From assembly GCA_963665195.1 (NCBI GenBank), contig OY762070.1, positions 4,402,001 through 4,466,000 on the forward strand: a DNA stretch of 64,000 bases, written 5' to 3'. This document shows, one piece after another, positions 26,715-35,449 of this stretch. The position numbers and the translations under genes were made by a program. The first letter of the stretch is position 1. Every line of letters starts with the position of its first letter. A model generated the notes under the pieces. That model worked only from the letters and a program-made list of their open reading frames with translations. It searched no databases and was not told where the DNA came from. The stretch comes from VXYL01 sp963665195. GTDB lineage: Bacteria; Pseudomonadota; Gammaproteobacteria; Pseudomonadales; Azotimanducaceae.

Positions 26715-27336
26715 ATGGCGTTCCGTGATCGGGAAAAGGCCCGGCTCGAACCGTTGAAGGCGAGGCTGTTCAGCAAGACCGCGTGTTCCGACGGCATGTA
26801 CAAGGGCGCACGCCGGTCCTTCTGTCTGCACGAGGACCACTCGGCAGAGAACCTTGGTGCCAGCATCCGGGAAGCCGCCCTTCAGTACTTCGCTGATCGA
26901 GGCATCGGTTGGCACGACGGCAAGGCATTGAGCCCCAGCAACCACCTGTGCTGCTCGCAAAGCTGCTGTGTGAACTTCTGGTTCCCGTTCGTGCGCGCTC
27001 CGAGGGAGTTGGAGGCCGTCCTGCGTGGACTAGAGTTCGATGTTGCCGAGGTCCTGCCAGTGGGGGCCGACTTGCCGCTCCCGGACGGCACCCTCCCCTT
27101 CGTAGCTTTCGAGTGGATCGGACAGCGTAACTACCTCGGTGAGTTGAGCGGCGGCAGGGTTGCCTCCGACGACGGCAGAACGCGCGGGGCGAATTTCACG
27201 AGTCTGGACTTCCATCGCCGCACCGGATTGCTTCAAGGGAGTGTCGGTCGAAGAACTGCTACCGCTGGTAAGAGCGCACGCCCCGTCCTCGGACTGTGGG
27301 ACGTATCTTGAGCAACGCTACGGCGGCATGGCGTAA
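26715..27336 (+). pseudogene. PGN_0703-like putative restriction endonuclease with internal deletion
   Basis: The N-terminal half fits the PGN_0703 family well: SNHLCCSQSCCVNFWFPF, then FVAFEWIGQRNYLGEL and RGANFTSLDF. That last block should be followed within 10-20 residues by the catalytic E-x-K strand (LIEWKY-like). Instead the frame runs into unrelated sequence and stops at 27311. Another frame (27205-27336) reads FKGVSVEELLPLVRAHAPSS and ends YLEQRYGGMA, like the C-terminal end of the same family. A deletion of the catalytic middle with loss of frame explains both. ATG at 26715 with GGGAAG upstream. Confidence 0.5.
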
Positions 27337-27362
27337 GCACGAGCACCCGACGGGCGCCGATC

Positions 27363-27743
27363 ATGACCAAGACCGTTAACGATCCCTACGACGTTGCCGA
27401 GCACCTTCGCACCCGTGAGGACATGGTGGCGTATCTCGAAGCGTCCATTGAGGAGGCGGACGGCGATGCCGCGGTCGTGGCAAAAGCGCTAGCCGACATC
27501 GCTCGTGCTCAGGGCATGGCGCAGGGCGCAAGCGACGCCGGACAGTCTCGCAAGAGCCTTCGCAACCGACCCGGCGCAGACGACGTCAAAGCCTGGATCG
27601 AGACCGCCTACCTGCTGCGCTGGCCGAGCAACGCCCGGCGCCTGATGGAAGCCAGCGAACGGGCTGCCCGCGGCGAAGGCGAGTCGCTCGATGTTGGCGA
27701 CCTCAGGGCGCGGTTGGGATTGGACGACACCGACGAATCTTGA
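27363..27743 (+). CDS. Chimeric antitoxin: HigA-like antidote head with YefM-like tail
   Basis: A 126-residue protein. Residues about 8-70 match the addiction-module antidote family (PYDVAEHL, MVAYLEASIEEADGD, ALADIARAQGMAQ, GQSRKSLRN), which normally ends in a full HTH. The HTH stops early and runs into IETAYLLRWPSNARRLME, the toxin-binding part of YefM/Phd antitoxins (E. coli YefM has ETAYLLRSPANARRLMD). No HigB-type toxin lies upstream and no YoeB-type toxin lies downstream. It may be a fusion product of two TA loci or a free antitoxin. Confidence 0.55.
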   Translation: MTKTVNDPYDVAEHLRTREDMVAYLEASIEEADGDAAVVAKALADIARAQGMAQGASDAGQSRKSLRNRPGADDVKAWIETAYLLRWPSNARRLMEASERAARGEGESLDVGDLRARLGLDDTDES

Positions 27744-27834
27744 GGCGAGGCAACGGATGCCCTCGGACGATGCCCGGGGAAGTGCGTCCCCAGCGCACCG
27801 GGGTCCCAGTGCCGCGTATGCCCACGTCCCTGGC

Positions 27835-28305
27835 TTAGAAAACCAACCTCCCCAGGCTCTCCGCTACGCAGCACGGCTTCTCTTGGCCTTCCACCTCTAC
27901 TACGACCTCGTTCATGGTTTCGATCATGCCGCCCTTGATGTCTACGCGCCTCAGGGTGCTGGTGGTGCGGATGCGGGCGCCGACGGGGACGGGGGACGGG
28001 AAGCGCACGCGGTCGAAGCCGTAGTTGATGGAGAGCTTCTGGCCGTCGAGCTTGGGGGCGCTTTCGGCGACGGCGCGGGGCAGGTGGCCCATGAGCGACA
28101 GGGTGAGATGGCCGTGGGCGATGGTGGTGCCGAACGGGCCGGCGGCCGCGCGATCCTTGTCGATGTGGATCCACTGGTGATCGAGAGTCACGTCGGCAAA
28201 GCCGTCGATCCGCTCCTGGGTGACCTCGAACCAGTCGCTCGGCGCGCCGGATTGGCCGATGCGGGCGGTCAGGGTGTCGAAGGCGTTCTGCAAGGCGTCG
28301 GACAT
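27835..28305 (-). CDS. MaoC-family dehydratase
   Basis: A 156-residue hot-dog-fold protein from the ATG at 28305 (GGAG six bases upstream). The hydratase-2 motif is present as FADVTLDHQWIHIDKDRAAAG, followed by GTTIAHGHLTLSL. The Asp/His pair is in place, so it should hydrate or dehydrate acyl-CoA or acyl-carrier substrates. It is close to NodN-like members. It converges with the antitoxin gene and is divergent from the DUF3500 gene at 28391. Confidence 0.88.
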   Translation of the reverse strand: MSDALQNAFDTLTARIGQSGAPSDWFEVTQERIDGFADVTLDHQWIHIDKDRAAAGPFGTTIAHGHLTLSLMGHLPRAVAESAPKLDGQKLSINYGFDRVRFPSPVPVGARIRTTSTLRRVDIKGGMIETMNEVVVEVEGQEKPCCVAESLGRLVF

Positions 28306-28390
28306 GCGGGGCTCCGGTAGCTTGGAAGTGTGCGTGCAGCACTCGCCCAAAGGCTAACATGCGGCCCTGTAGCAACCGGAGGGCGAAGCG

Positions 28391-29434
28391 ATGCGCCGGA
28401 TTTCCCTGGGATGTCTTGTCGTGGCTTGCGCGGTGCTCGCCGTGGCGTCGTGGGCAGCGCCCGGCGCGCTCGCCGAGCGGGCGGCGGGGCTGCTGCAAAC
28501 GCTCGACGACGGGCAGCGCGATGATGCGACGTGGCCGTTCGACGACGACGAGCGCCGGGTGATCCGCTACGCGCCGACTGGCCTCGAGGGGTTCAAGCAT
28601 GGGGACTTGGACGACGCCGGCAAAGCTGCCGCGAAGGCGCTGCTGGCAGCCACGCTATCAGCGCGCGGCTTCGAGAAGACAGAGGCGATCAGGCTGCTTG
28701 AGCGCGATGTGGCGGAGCTCGAGTCCTGGTGGGAGCTGGGATTCAGGGACCCCGAACGCTACTACTGGGCATTCTTCGGTGCGCCGGGGCCGGATGCGCC
28801 CTGGGCGTACAGCTTCGAGGGGCACCACCTGTCGCTGAACGTCACGGTCGTGCCGGGCCATCCGCCGGCGTCGCTGCCGCTCTTCCTCGGCGCGCAGCCG
28901 CGCCTCGTGCCGGACGGTCTGCCGTCTGCCGGCGTTGCCACGCTCGGTGTGGAGGAGGCCATGGTTCGGGAGCTCTATGGCAGCTTGGACGATGCCCAGC
29001 GCGAAGCGGCAACGCTGCCGTTCATGGAAGACCGCGGGCACATGCTGGGCCATGTGCCCGAGCTCCAGGACCCTGCGCCCATCGGCTTGGCCAGAGCCGC
29101 CATGACCCCTGCCCAGCAAGCGACGCTCGATGGCCTGCTCGCCCATTTCGCGGACTTCTGGAGTGCCGACATCGCCGCCGCCCGCCATGCCGAGATCGAT
29201 GCGGCTCGAGATGGGCTGCACTTCGCCTTCGTCGCGGCTGCCGCCCCGCCGTTCTCGTTCTACGCGCGCGTCGGCGGGCCGGGGCTGCTGCTGGAAATGG
29301 ACAACACGCAGGGCGGCGATCACGTCCATGCCGTTTGGCACCGTCCGGGAGACAGCTTCGGTCGCAGCCTGCTGGCCGCGCATCTTCGGGACCATCATCG
29401 GCAAGCAGACGCAAGCGGGAGCGATCAGCCATGA
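28391..29434 (+). CDS. DUF3500 family exported protein (intact copy)
   Basis: A 347-residue protein with a signal peptide (LVVACAVLAVASWAAPGALA). Motifs shared with the broken copy at 8441-9141 include YYWAFFGAPGPDAPWAY and HLSLNVTVV. The C-terminal part has LLLEMDNTQGGDHVHAVWH, typical of the family. The biochemical role of DUF3500 proteins is unknown to me. The stop overlaps the start of the methyltransferase gene as ATGA, so the two are coexpressed. Confidence 0.85.
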   Translation: MRRISLGCLVVACAVLAVASWAAPGALAERAAGLLQTLDDGQRDDATWPFDDDERRVIRYAPTGLEGFKHGDLDDAGKAAAKALLAATLSARGFEKTEAIRLLERDVAELESWWELGFRDPERYYWAFFGAPGPDAPWAYSFEGHHLSLNVTVVPGHPPASLPLFLGAQPRLVPDGLPSAGVATLGVEEAMVRELYGSLDDAQREAATLPFMEDRGHMLGHVPELQDPAPIGLARAAMTPAQQATLDGLLAHFADFWSADIAAARHAEIDAARDGLHFAFVAAAAPPFSFYARVGGPGLLLEMDNTQGGDHVHAVWHRPGDSFGRSLLAAHLRDHHRQADASGSDQP

Positions 29435-30534
29435 CCGAGACGAAGCAGAGCGCAGAAGCGAACGCGGCGCAGCAGCCGGACCCGGAGCGGGTCGAGGCGT
29501 TCCTCAAGTTCGTCGGCGCCCAAGTGACGGCGGGGTTCAACTGCGCCCTGTCCGCCGTCGGCGACGAACTCGGCCTCTACCGGGAACTCAAGGAGGGCGG
29601 GTTCCAGACCAGCGCCGAGTTCGCGGACCGTACCGGCCTGCACGAGCGGTGGCTGCGCGAATGGCTGCGGCACCAGACCTGCGTTGGCCACTTGGAGTAC
29701 GCAGACGGCCGCTTCGGCTTGAGCCCCGAGGCCGCCGTCGTCCTCGCCGAGGACGGCAACCCGTACTTCTTCGCGAGCGGCTACCGAGCCGTCGCGGCCA
29801 CCTACCCCGCCATACCGAAGCTGCCGGACGCATTCCGAACCGGCCTTGGCCTCGCCTACGACGACCACGGCCCGGCCTGCGCCCACGGCATCGAGCGCAT
29901 GTCGGCCTACATGCAGCGCCGCGAACTGGTGCCGAAGCTGCTGCCGGAACTGCCCGGCATGGTGGAGCGGCTGCAGCAAGGCGCGGCGGTGGCGGATGTG
30001 GGCTGCGGCGCCGGCATGGCGCTCGTGGCGATGGCCGAGGCCTTTCCCGCTTCGACGTTCGTCGGCTACGACACCTCGCAGCATGCCCGCAGCCGGGCGG
30101 AGGGCAACATCGCAGCCAGCGGCGCATCCAACGCGCGCATCGCGGACCCCGCCGTGGAGCCGCTGCCGGATGCGCCGCATTTCGATCTGGTGACCACCTT
30201 CGATGTGGTCCACGACACCACCCACCCGGCGCAGCTGCTGGCGGCGATCCGCGCCGCGCTGAAGGAGGACGGCGTCTGGCTCTGTTCGGACATCAGGAGT
30301 TTCCCCACCTTCGAGCAGAATCTGGCCGAACACCCGATGGCCGCGCTGCTGTACGGTTTCTCCGTAACCGTCTGCATGTCCGCGAGCCTGTCCACCCCGG
30401 ACGGCGCCGGCCTTGGCACCCTCGGCTTCAACGAGGAGGTCGCCCGCGCCATGGCGGCCGAGGCCGGCTTCGGGCGGTTCGAGAGGCTGGAGTACGGCAA
30501 TGCGCTGAACAGCTTCTACGCGATCCGGCCTTGA
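29431..30534 (+). CDS. Class I SAM-dependent methyltransferase with N-terminal winged helix
   Basis: A 367-residue protein. The N-terminal 110 residues form a winged-helix-like dimerisation domain (GLYRELKEGG, ADRTGLHERWLREWL), as in small-molecule O-methyltransferases. The SAM site is VADVGCGAGMALVAMAEAFP (motif I). Further motifs are FDLVTTFDVVHDTTHP and LKEDGVWLCSDI. The substrate is unknown. It starts inside the stop of the DUF3500 gene. Confidence 0.88.
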   Translation: MTETKQSAEANAAQQPDPERVEAFLKFVGAQVTAGFNCALSAVGDELGLYRELKEGGFQTSAEFADRTGLHERWLREWLRHQTCVGHLEYADGRFGLSPEAAVVLAEDGNPYFFASGYRAVAATYPAIPKLPDAFRTGLGLAYDDHGPACAHGIERMSAYMQRRELVPKLLPELPGMVERLQQGAAVADVGCGAGMALVAMAEAFPASTFVGYDTSQHARSRAEGNIAASGASNARIADPAVEPLPDAPHFDLVTTFDVVHDTTHPAQLLAAIRAALKEDGVWLCSDIRSFPTFEQNLAEHPMAALLYGFSVTVCMSASLSTPDGAGLGTLGFNEEVARAMAAEAGFGRFERLEYGNALNSFYAIRP

Positions 30535-30601
30535 TCTAGGATGCGCGGACTTTCCGCAGCGTCGATCCACGACGACAACTGGTTGGCGAGGGAGGTCAGC
30601 A

Positions 30602-30856
30602 ATGCAAATGGCAAACGGCAAGAAGCGGTTGGCGGACATCGATGAATTGGAACTCATGGCCGTGCTGGAGGAACGGGGACGCCTTTTCAACGAAGAGTGC
30701 GTGCGCCTGGGGATCTCCCGGGTGATCGAACAAGATGGCCGCCCGGTCCTCTACCACCCCGACGGCACGTCCACGCCGCTGCCGGAGGAAGAATCCGAGA
30801 TGCAGGCGCTGTTCCGGCGCCATAAGGTAGCCCTAAATGAAGTCCGCTATCCCTGA
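30602..30856 (+). CDS. Small acidic protein, probable antitoxin of the zeta-like toxin
   Basis: An 84-residue, charge-rich protein (IDELELMAVLEERGRLFNEE) without a known domain. GGGAGGT lies closely upstream of the ATG. Its last 20 bases overlap the start of the zeta toxin gene, a layout typical of toxin-antitoxin pairs with the antitoxin first. It does not resemble the classic epsilon antitoxin (three-helix bundle, about 90 residues) or PezA (which has an HTH). The antitoxin role is inferred from position. Confidence 0.5.
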   Translation: MQMANGKKRLADIDELELMAVLEERGRLFNEECVRLGISRVIEQDGRPVLYHPDGTSTPLPEEESEMQALFRRHKVALNEVRYP

Positions 30857-31562
30857 ACACTCTGAACAACCGACCTGCGTGCTGTTCGCCGGGCCCAATG
30901 GCTCCGGCAAGTCGACCGTGTATACGCGATTTCTGGACGCCGGCTACGACGCTGGCGAGTACCTGAACCCGGACGACATTGCGCGAGCGCTAGGAGGCTC
31001 CACCGGGCAGCGAGCCGATCTTGCCGCCGGCCGCGAGGTGATCGCGAGAACGCGGTCCTTGATCGCGGCGCACAGCTCCTTCGTCCGCGAGACGACGCTG
31101 ACCAGCCACGAGGTGCTACGCATGATCGAAGCGGCGAAGAACGCCGACTACCGCGTGGTCATGGTCTTCGTGGCGGTGTCGAGCTCGGATCTCTCGCGCG
31201 GGCGCGTATCCGTTCGAGTAGCGTCCGGCGGACACGACATCCCCGCTGATGCGCAGCGACGCCGCTTCCCCAAAGCGCTGCGCAATGCTGCACGGGCCGC
31301 CGCGGTCGCGGATGCCGCCTACCTGCTCGACAACAGCGGCATGGTGCATCGGCTTGTCGCTAGCGTGCGACATGGCACGGTCACCTTCTTCGATCCGCAG
31401 GGCGCCGACTGGCTCGACCAAGCCACCGCAGGACTGCCGCTAGCGCCGACGCTGAAGAGCCGCGAAGATGCTCTGGCGGAGCTGCGCGAGCGCGAACGGC
31501 TGTCGGCGAAGCTTGAAGTGCGGGAGCCCGAGGTCGCCTATCGAGTCGACGACGCCGCCTGA
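30837..31562 (+). CDS. Zeta-toxin family P-loop kinase
   Basis: A 241-residue protein. Walker A is GPNGSGKST. NPDDIARAL is the zeta substrate-binding segment, and FVRETTLTSHEV is the strand with the catalytic Glu/Arg region. Zeta toxins phosphorylate UDP-N-acetylglucosamine and block cell-wall synthesis; some homologues of this compact type act on other targets. It ends four bases before the convergent cyoE stop. Confidence 0.8.
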   Translation: MKSAIPEHSEQPTCVLFAGPNGSGKSTVYTRFLDAGYDAGEYLNPDDIARALGGSTGQRADLAAGREVIARTRSLIAAHSSFVRETTLTSHEVLRMIEAAKNADYRVVMVFVAVSSSDLSRGRVSVRVASGGHDIPADAQRRRFPKALRNAARAAAVADAAYLLDNSGMVHRLVASVRHGTVTFFDPQGADWLDQATAGLPLAPTLKSREDALAELRERERLSAKLEVREPEVAYRVDDAA

Positions 31563-31566
31563 TTGC

Positions 31567-32451
31567 CTACGCCATCAGCCGATGGTCCGCCAGCAGGGCC
31601 ACGAAGAGCGCCATCAGATAGACGATCGAATAGCGGAACGTCCCCATGCCCGCGCCCGCTTTGCCGCGCAGCAGAAGCACCGCGTAGACCACGAACCCGG
31701 CGCCCAGCACGAGCGCCGCGGCCAGATAGATCATGCCGCTCATGTCGATGGCGACCGGCAGCAGGCTCGCCGCGCATAGGGCGATGGTGTAGTAAAGGAT
31801 CTGCCGTCTGGTATGCGCGTCGCCGTGCGTGATCGGCAGCATCGGCACGTCGACATTCTCGTAATCCTCCCGCCGATCCAAGGCCAGCGCCCAGAAGTGC
31901 GGCGGCGTCCAAAGGAAGATGATGAGCACGAGGAGCAAGCCGCCGGGTTCGATGGAGTTGGTCACCGCCGTCCACCCGAACAGTGGCGGCGCGGCGCCGA
32001 ACAGGCCGCCGATGACGATGTTCTGGGGTGTCGCCCGCTTGAGATAAAGGGTGTAGATCAGTCCGTAGCCCACCCAGGAGGCGAGGTTCAGCCATGCCGT
32101 CAGCGGATTGACCCAAGCCAGCAGCACGGCCATGCCGATGACGCCGAGCAGCGCCGCGAAAGCGATGGCGGGGACGGGCTTGACGCGACCGCGCGCCAGC
32201 GGGCGGTTGCGCGTCCGTGCCATGCGGGCGTCGACCTCGGCATCCGCGACGTGGTTCACCACCGCCGCCGAACCGGCCACGAGGCCGATGCCGAGGAGCG
32301 TGGCCGCGATCAGCGCGAGGGGCGGCAGCGCGGCAGTCGCCAGGAACATCCCCACCAGTGCGCAGAGCAGCATGAGCAGCACCACCCGCGGCTTGGTCAG
32401 CTCCAGGAAGTCGCGCCAAGTCGCGGGGCGCTGCGCGCTTGTTTCGCTCAT
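31567..32451 (-). CDS. cyoE: Protoheme IX farnesyltransferase (heme O synthase)
   Basis: A 294-residue UbiA-type prenyltransferase with about eight membrane segments. The allylic-diphosphate motif NHVADAEVDARMARTRNRPL (N-x3-D-x3-D) and the second Asp-rich region (LALDRREDYENVDVPMLP) are both intact. It makes heme O for terminal oxidases. The ATG overlaps the pyrE stop (ATGA); no oxidase subunits are nearby. Confidence 0.93.
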   Translation of the reverse strand: MSETSAQRPATWRDFLELTKPRVVLLMLLCALVGMFLATAALPPLALIAATLLGIGLVAGSAAVVNHVADAEVDARMARTRNRPLARGRVKPVPAIAFAALLGVIGMAVLLAWVNPLTAWLNLASWVGYGLIYTLYLKRATPQNIVIGGLFGAAPPLFGWTAVTNSIEPGGLLLVLIIFLWTPPHFWALALDRREDYENVDVPMLPITHGDAHTRRQILYYTIALCAASLLPVAIDMSGMIYLAAALVLGAGFVVYAVLLLRGKAGAGMGTFRYSIVYLMALFVALLADHRLMA

Positions 32452-33101
32452 GGCGTGGAGCGGAATGCCGCGAGCCGCTCGTATTGCGCGGCGAGTTGCG
32501 GCGCATCGGCAAGATGGGCGACCACATCGTCGAGATTCGCCACGCTGTACACGGGAACGTCGAGCGTCCGACGCAGCGCCTCCACCGCGGTCTCGCTCGA
32601 ACCCTGCGTGGCAGGTTCCTGGCGGTCGAGCGCCAGCACGATGCCGACCACCTCGCCGCCGGCCTCGGCGACCGCCTCGAAGGCTTCCCGCTTGGCGGCG
32701 CCATCGGTCACCACGTCGTCGACGATGGCGACCTTGCGCCCGTCCAGCGCGGCGCCCACCAGCGAGCCGCCTTCGCCGTGCCGTTTGGCCTCCTTGCGAT
32801 TGAACGCGGCGCCGACGTTGCGGCCATGCTCGCGCAGCATGGCGCCGGCGGCGGCGACGGCGATGGGAATCCCCTTGTACGCCGGCCCGAACAGCACCTC
32901 CGGCGTGGTCGGCAGCGCCATCGCCTCCGCCGCGTAGGCGCTGCCGAGCACGTCGAGGCCCTCCGCATCCGCGACCGCGCCGAGATTGAAAAAGTACGGA
33001 CTGCGCCGCCCGGACTTGAGCACGAAGTCGCCAAAGCGGAGCACGTCGCGGGCGATCATCTCGGCCACGAACGTCTTGGCACGGGCGCGCTCCGCGCTCA
33101 C
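32448..33101 (-). CDS. pyrE: Orotate phosphoribosyltransferase
   Basis: A 217-residue type I PRTase. The PRPP loop is KVAIVDDVVTDGAAKREAFE, and GPAYKGIPIAVAAA and NRKEAKRHGEGG line the active site. It makes OMP in pyrimidine synthesis. The GTG start overlaps the rph stop as GTGA; rph-pyrE linkage is a common proteobacterial arrangement. Confidence 0.95.
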   Translation of the reverse strand: MSAERARAKTFVAEMIARDVLRFGDFVLKSGRRSPYFFNLGAVADAEGLDVLGSAYAAEAMALPTTPEVLFGPAYKGIPIAVAAAGAMLREHGRNVGAAFNRKEAKRHGEGGSLVGAALDGRKVAIVDDVVTDGAAKREAFEAVAEAGGEVVGIVLALDRQEPATQGSSETAVEALRRTLDVPVYSVANLDDVVAHLADAPQLAAQYERLAAFRSTP

Positions 33102-33814
33102 CCGTCGAGCGCCTGCCGCTGGGCCGCGAAGAGGCTGTCGATGCCGGACTCCGCCAGGGCGAGCATCTCGTCCAAGGCTGCGCGGTCGAACGCGCCCTGC
33201 TCGGCGGTGCCCTGCACCTCGATGAAGCCGCGCCCGTCCATGCGCACGACGTTCATGTCGGTATCGGCCTTGGAATCCTCGGCGTAGTCGAGATCCAGCA
33301 CCGGCGTGCCGCGATAGATGCCCACCGAGACGGATGCCACCAGCCCGGCGAGCGCCTTGGGCGCCACATTCCGCAGCTTCCGCAGCGCCAGCGCGAGCGC
33401 CACGCAGCCGCCGGTGATGGACGCCGTGCGCGTGCCGCCATCGGCCTGCAGCACGTCGCAGTCGATCTTCACCGTGCGCTCGCCGAGCGCCTTCAGGTCC
33501 ACCGCAGCGCGCAGCGACCGGCCGATGAGGCGCTGAATCTCTACGGTGCGCCCGCCCTGCTTGCCGCGCACGGCTTCGCGGTCGGTGCGGGTATGGGTGG
33601 AGGAAGGCAGCATGCCGTACTCGGCGGTGATCCAGCCGCGGCCCTGGCCGCGCATGAACGGCGGCACTTGGTTCTCCACGCTGGCCGTGCAGAGCACCTT
33701 GGTGTCGCCGAAGGCGATCAGCACGGAGCCCGCAGCGTGGCGGGTGAAGTTCGTGGCAATGGATACCGAACGCGCCTGATCCGGGGCGCGGCCGCTGGGT
33801 CGTTGCGCTGCCAT
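33098..33814 (-). CDS. rph: Ribonuclease PH
   Basis: A 238-residue phosphorolytic 3' exonuclease that trims tRNA ends. Family blocks are clear: HAAGSVLIAFGDTKVLCTAS, RGWITAEYGMLPSSTHTR, RGKQGGRTVEIQRLIGRSLR and VDCDVLQADGGTRTASITG-like sequence. The full family length is present (unlike the truncated E. coli K-12 allele). It heads the leftward rph-pyrE-cyoE unit and is divergent from yicC. Confidence 0.96.
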   Translation of the reverse strand: MAAQRPSGRAPDQARSVSIATNFTRHAAGSVLIAFGDTKVLCTASVENQVPPFMRGQGRGWITAEYGMLPSSTHTRTDREAVRGKQGGRTVEIQRLIGRSLRAAVDLKALGERTVKIDCDVLQADGGTRTASITGGCVALALALRKLRNVAPKALAGLVASVSVGIYRGTPVLDLDYAEDSKADTDMNVVRMDGRGFIEVQGTAEQGAFDRAALDEMLALAESGIDSLFAAQRQALDG

Positions 33815-33845
33815 CGCTGACGCCTGATGCGAGACGGCGGCGCAT

Positions 33846-33851
33846 TATAAT
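33846..33851 (+). promoter_or_regulatory. Possible -10 element upstream of yicC
   Basis: A perfect TATAAT stands in otherwise GC-rich DNA, 79 bases before the yicC start. CTGATG at 33824-33829 is a possible weak -35 with a 16-bp spacer. It could drive yicC-gmk-rpoZ-spoT. Confidence 0.4.
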
Positions 33852-33929
33852 GCCGCGAATCCCGTGCGAGATAATCCCGCAAGTGCGGCGCGAGCGCCAC
33901 CGGACAGCCGAAGGAAACTCTCTTAAGCC

Positions 33930-34775
33930 ATGGTAGCGAGCATGACCGCCTTCGGCCGCGCCGCCTGCGAAGCGGTGGAATGGGAGATCAGATCCGTCAA
34001 CCATCGCTACTTGGAGTTCTCCTTCCGGCTGCCCGAACCTCTGCGCGATCTCGAACGCGAACTGCGCGAACGCGCCGCCCGCGGCCTGGCGCGCGGCAAG
34101 GTGGAAGTCGCCCTGCGCCTGGGGGAGCAGGCGGCGCCAGCGCCGCGCATCAACACCGAGGCGCTCGGCAATCTGCTGCGGGCGGTCGACGAAGTGCGCG
34201 GCCTCAGCGACGCCGGTGCCCCCGATCCGCTCAACATCCTGCGCTGGCCGGGCGTGCTGGCCGACGACGAAGCGGACCTGGCGGCGCTCCGTACCGCGGC
34301 GCTGGCTGGCTTCGACGCCGCGCTCGCCGACCTCGTCGCGCATCGCCGCAGCGAGGGCGCGAAGCTCAAGGACCTCATCGAAAAGAAGCTCGGCGCGGTT
34401 GCGGCGCTCGCCGCGGCGGTGCGCGGCTTGGCGGCCCGACAGACCGAATCTTCCCGCCAGCGCCTCCAGCAGCGTCTGGACAGGCTCGCCGCGCGCGTGG
34501 ACGCGGATCGCCTCGCCCAGGAAGTGGCCATGCTGGCGCAGAAGGCCGACGTCGCCGAGGAGCTGGACCGCCTGGACATCCACGTCGGCGAGTCCCTCAA
34601 GAGTCTCGCCGGCGACGGGCCCTGCGGGCGGCGGCTCGACTTCCTCATGCAGGAACTCGGCCGCGAAGCGAACACCCTGGCCGCCAAGGCGTTCCTGCCG
34701 GAAGCCGCGCGGCTCGCCGTGGACCTCAAGGTACACGTCGAGCAGATGCGCGAGCAGGTGCAGAACGTCGAATAG
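33930..34775 (+). CDS. yicC: YicC-family endoribonuclease
   Basis: A 281-residue protein. The start MVASMTAFGRA and the early block EIRSVNHRYLEFSFRLP are family hallmarks. The C-terminal DUF1732 part ends ...LDFLMQELGREANTLAAKA. YicC proteins cleave RNA and affect small-RNA stability. It usually lies next to gmk, as here (five-base gap). A coiled-coil-rich middle (residues about 140-230) is normal for the family. Confidence 0.92.
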   Translation: MVASMTAFGRAACEAVEWEIRSVNHRYLEFSFRLPEPLRDLERELRERAARGLARGKVEVALRLGEQAAPAPRINTEALGNLLRAVDEVRGLSDAGAPDPLNILRWPGVLADDEADLAALRTAALAGFDAALADLVAHRRSEGAKLKDLIEKKLGAVAALAAAVRGLAARQTESSRQRLQQRLDRLAARVDADRLAQEVAMLAQKADVAEELDRLDIHVGESLKSLAGDGPCGRRLDFLMQELGREANTLAAKAFLPEAARLAVDLKVHVEQMREQVQNVE

Positions 34776-34780
34776 GCACC

Positions 34781-35398
34781 GTGCGCGGCCACCTCTTCGT
34801 CGTCTCCGCGCCATCGGGCGCCGGCAAGACGTCGCTCATCAAAGCGCTGGCGGAGGCGGACCCGGCACTGTCGGTTTCCATCTCGCACACCACGCGCCCC
34901 AAGCGCGCCGCCGAAGCGCAAGGCGTCCACTACCACTTCGTGGACGCGCAGACGTTCGAGGCCATGCGCCGGCAAGGCGCGTTCCTGGAGTGGGCGGACG
35001 TCTTCGGCCATCGCTACGGAACCGCCCGGCAAGGGGTGGCGGAAGCCATTGACGCGGGCCGCGACGTGGTGCTGGAGATCGATTGGCAGGGCGCCCGCCA
35101 AGTGCGCGAGCGCCTGCCGGAGGCCATCGCCATCTTCGTCCTGCCGCCGTCCCGCGAAGCCTTGCGGGAACGCCTCACCGGCCGCGGCCAGGACCGTCCC
35201 GAGACGATCGCCCGGCGCACCGCGCAGGCGGTGGCGGACATGTCGCACCACGCCGAGTTCGACCATATCGTGGTCAACGACGACTTCGATGCCGCACTGG
35301 CCGCGCTCGGCGGCATCGTCGCCGCCACCCGCGCCGGCAGCGCTCCGCCGACGCCGGATCACGGTCCGCTGCTCGCGGAGCTATTGTCCGAGTCGTGA
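34781..35398 (+). CDS. gmk: Guanylate kinase
   Basis: A 205-residue kinase. P-loop SAPSGAGKTSL; the GMP-binding segment includes SISHTTRPKRAAEAQGVHYHF and EWADVFGHRYGT; the lid region is around GRGQDRPETIARR. The GTG start at 34781 follows the yicC stop by five bases. It converts GMP to GDP and sits, as usual, before rpoZ and spoT. Confidence 0.95.
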   Translation: MRGHLFVVSAPSGAGKTSLIKALAEADPALSVSISHTTRPKRAAEAQGVHYHFVDAQTFEAMRRQGAFLEWADVFGHRYGTARQGVAEAIDAGRDVVLEIDWQGARQVRERLPEAIAIFVLPPSREALRERLTGRGQDRPETIARRTAQAVADMSHHAEFDHIVVNDDFDAALAALGGIVAATRAGSAPPTPDHGPLLAELLSES

Positions 35399-35449
35399 TC
35401 CCGGTGTAGAGTCGCCGTTCACCCGCCAACCGCGAGAAACGCCGCCGCC

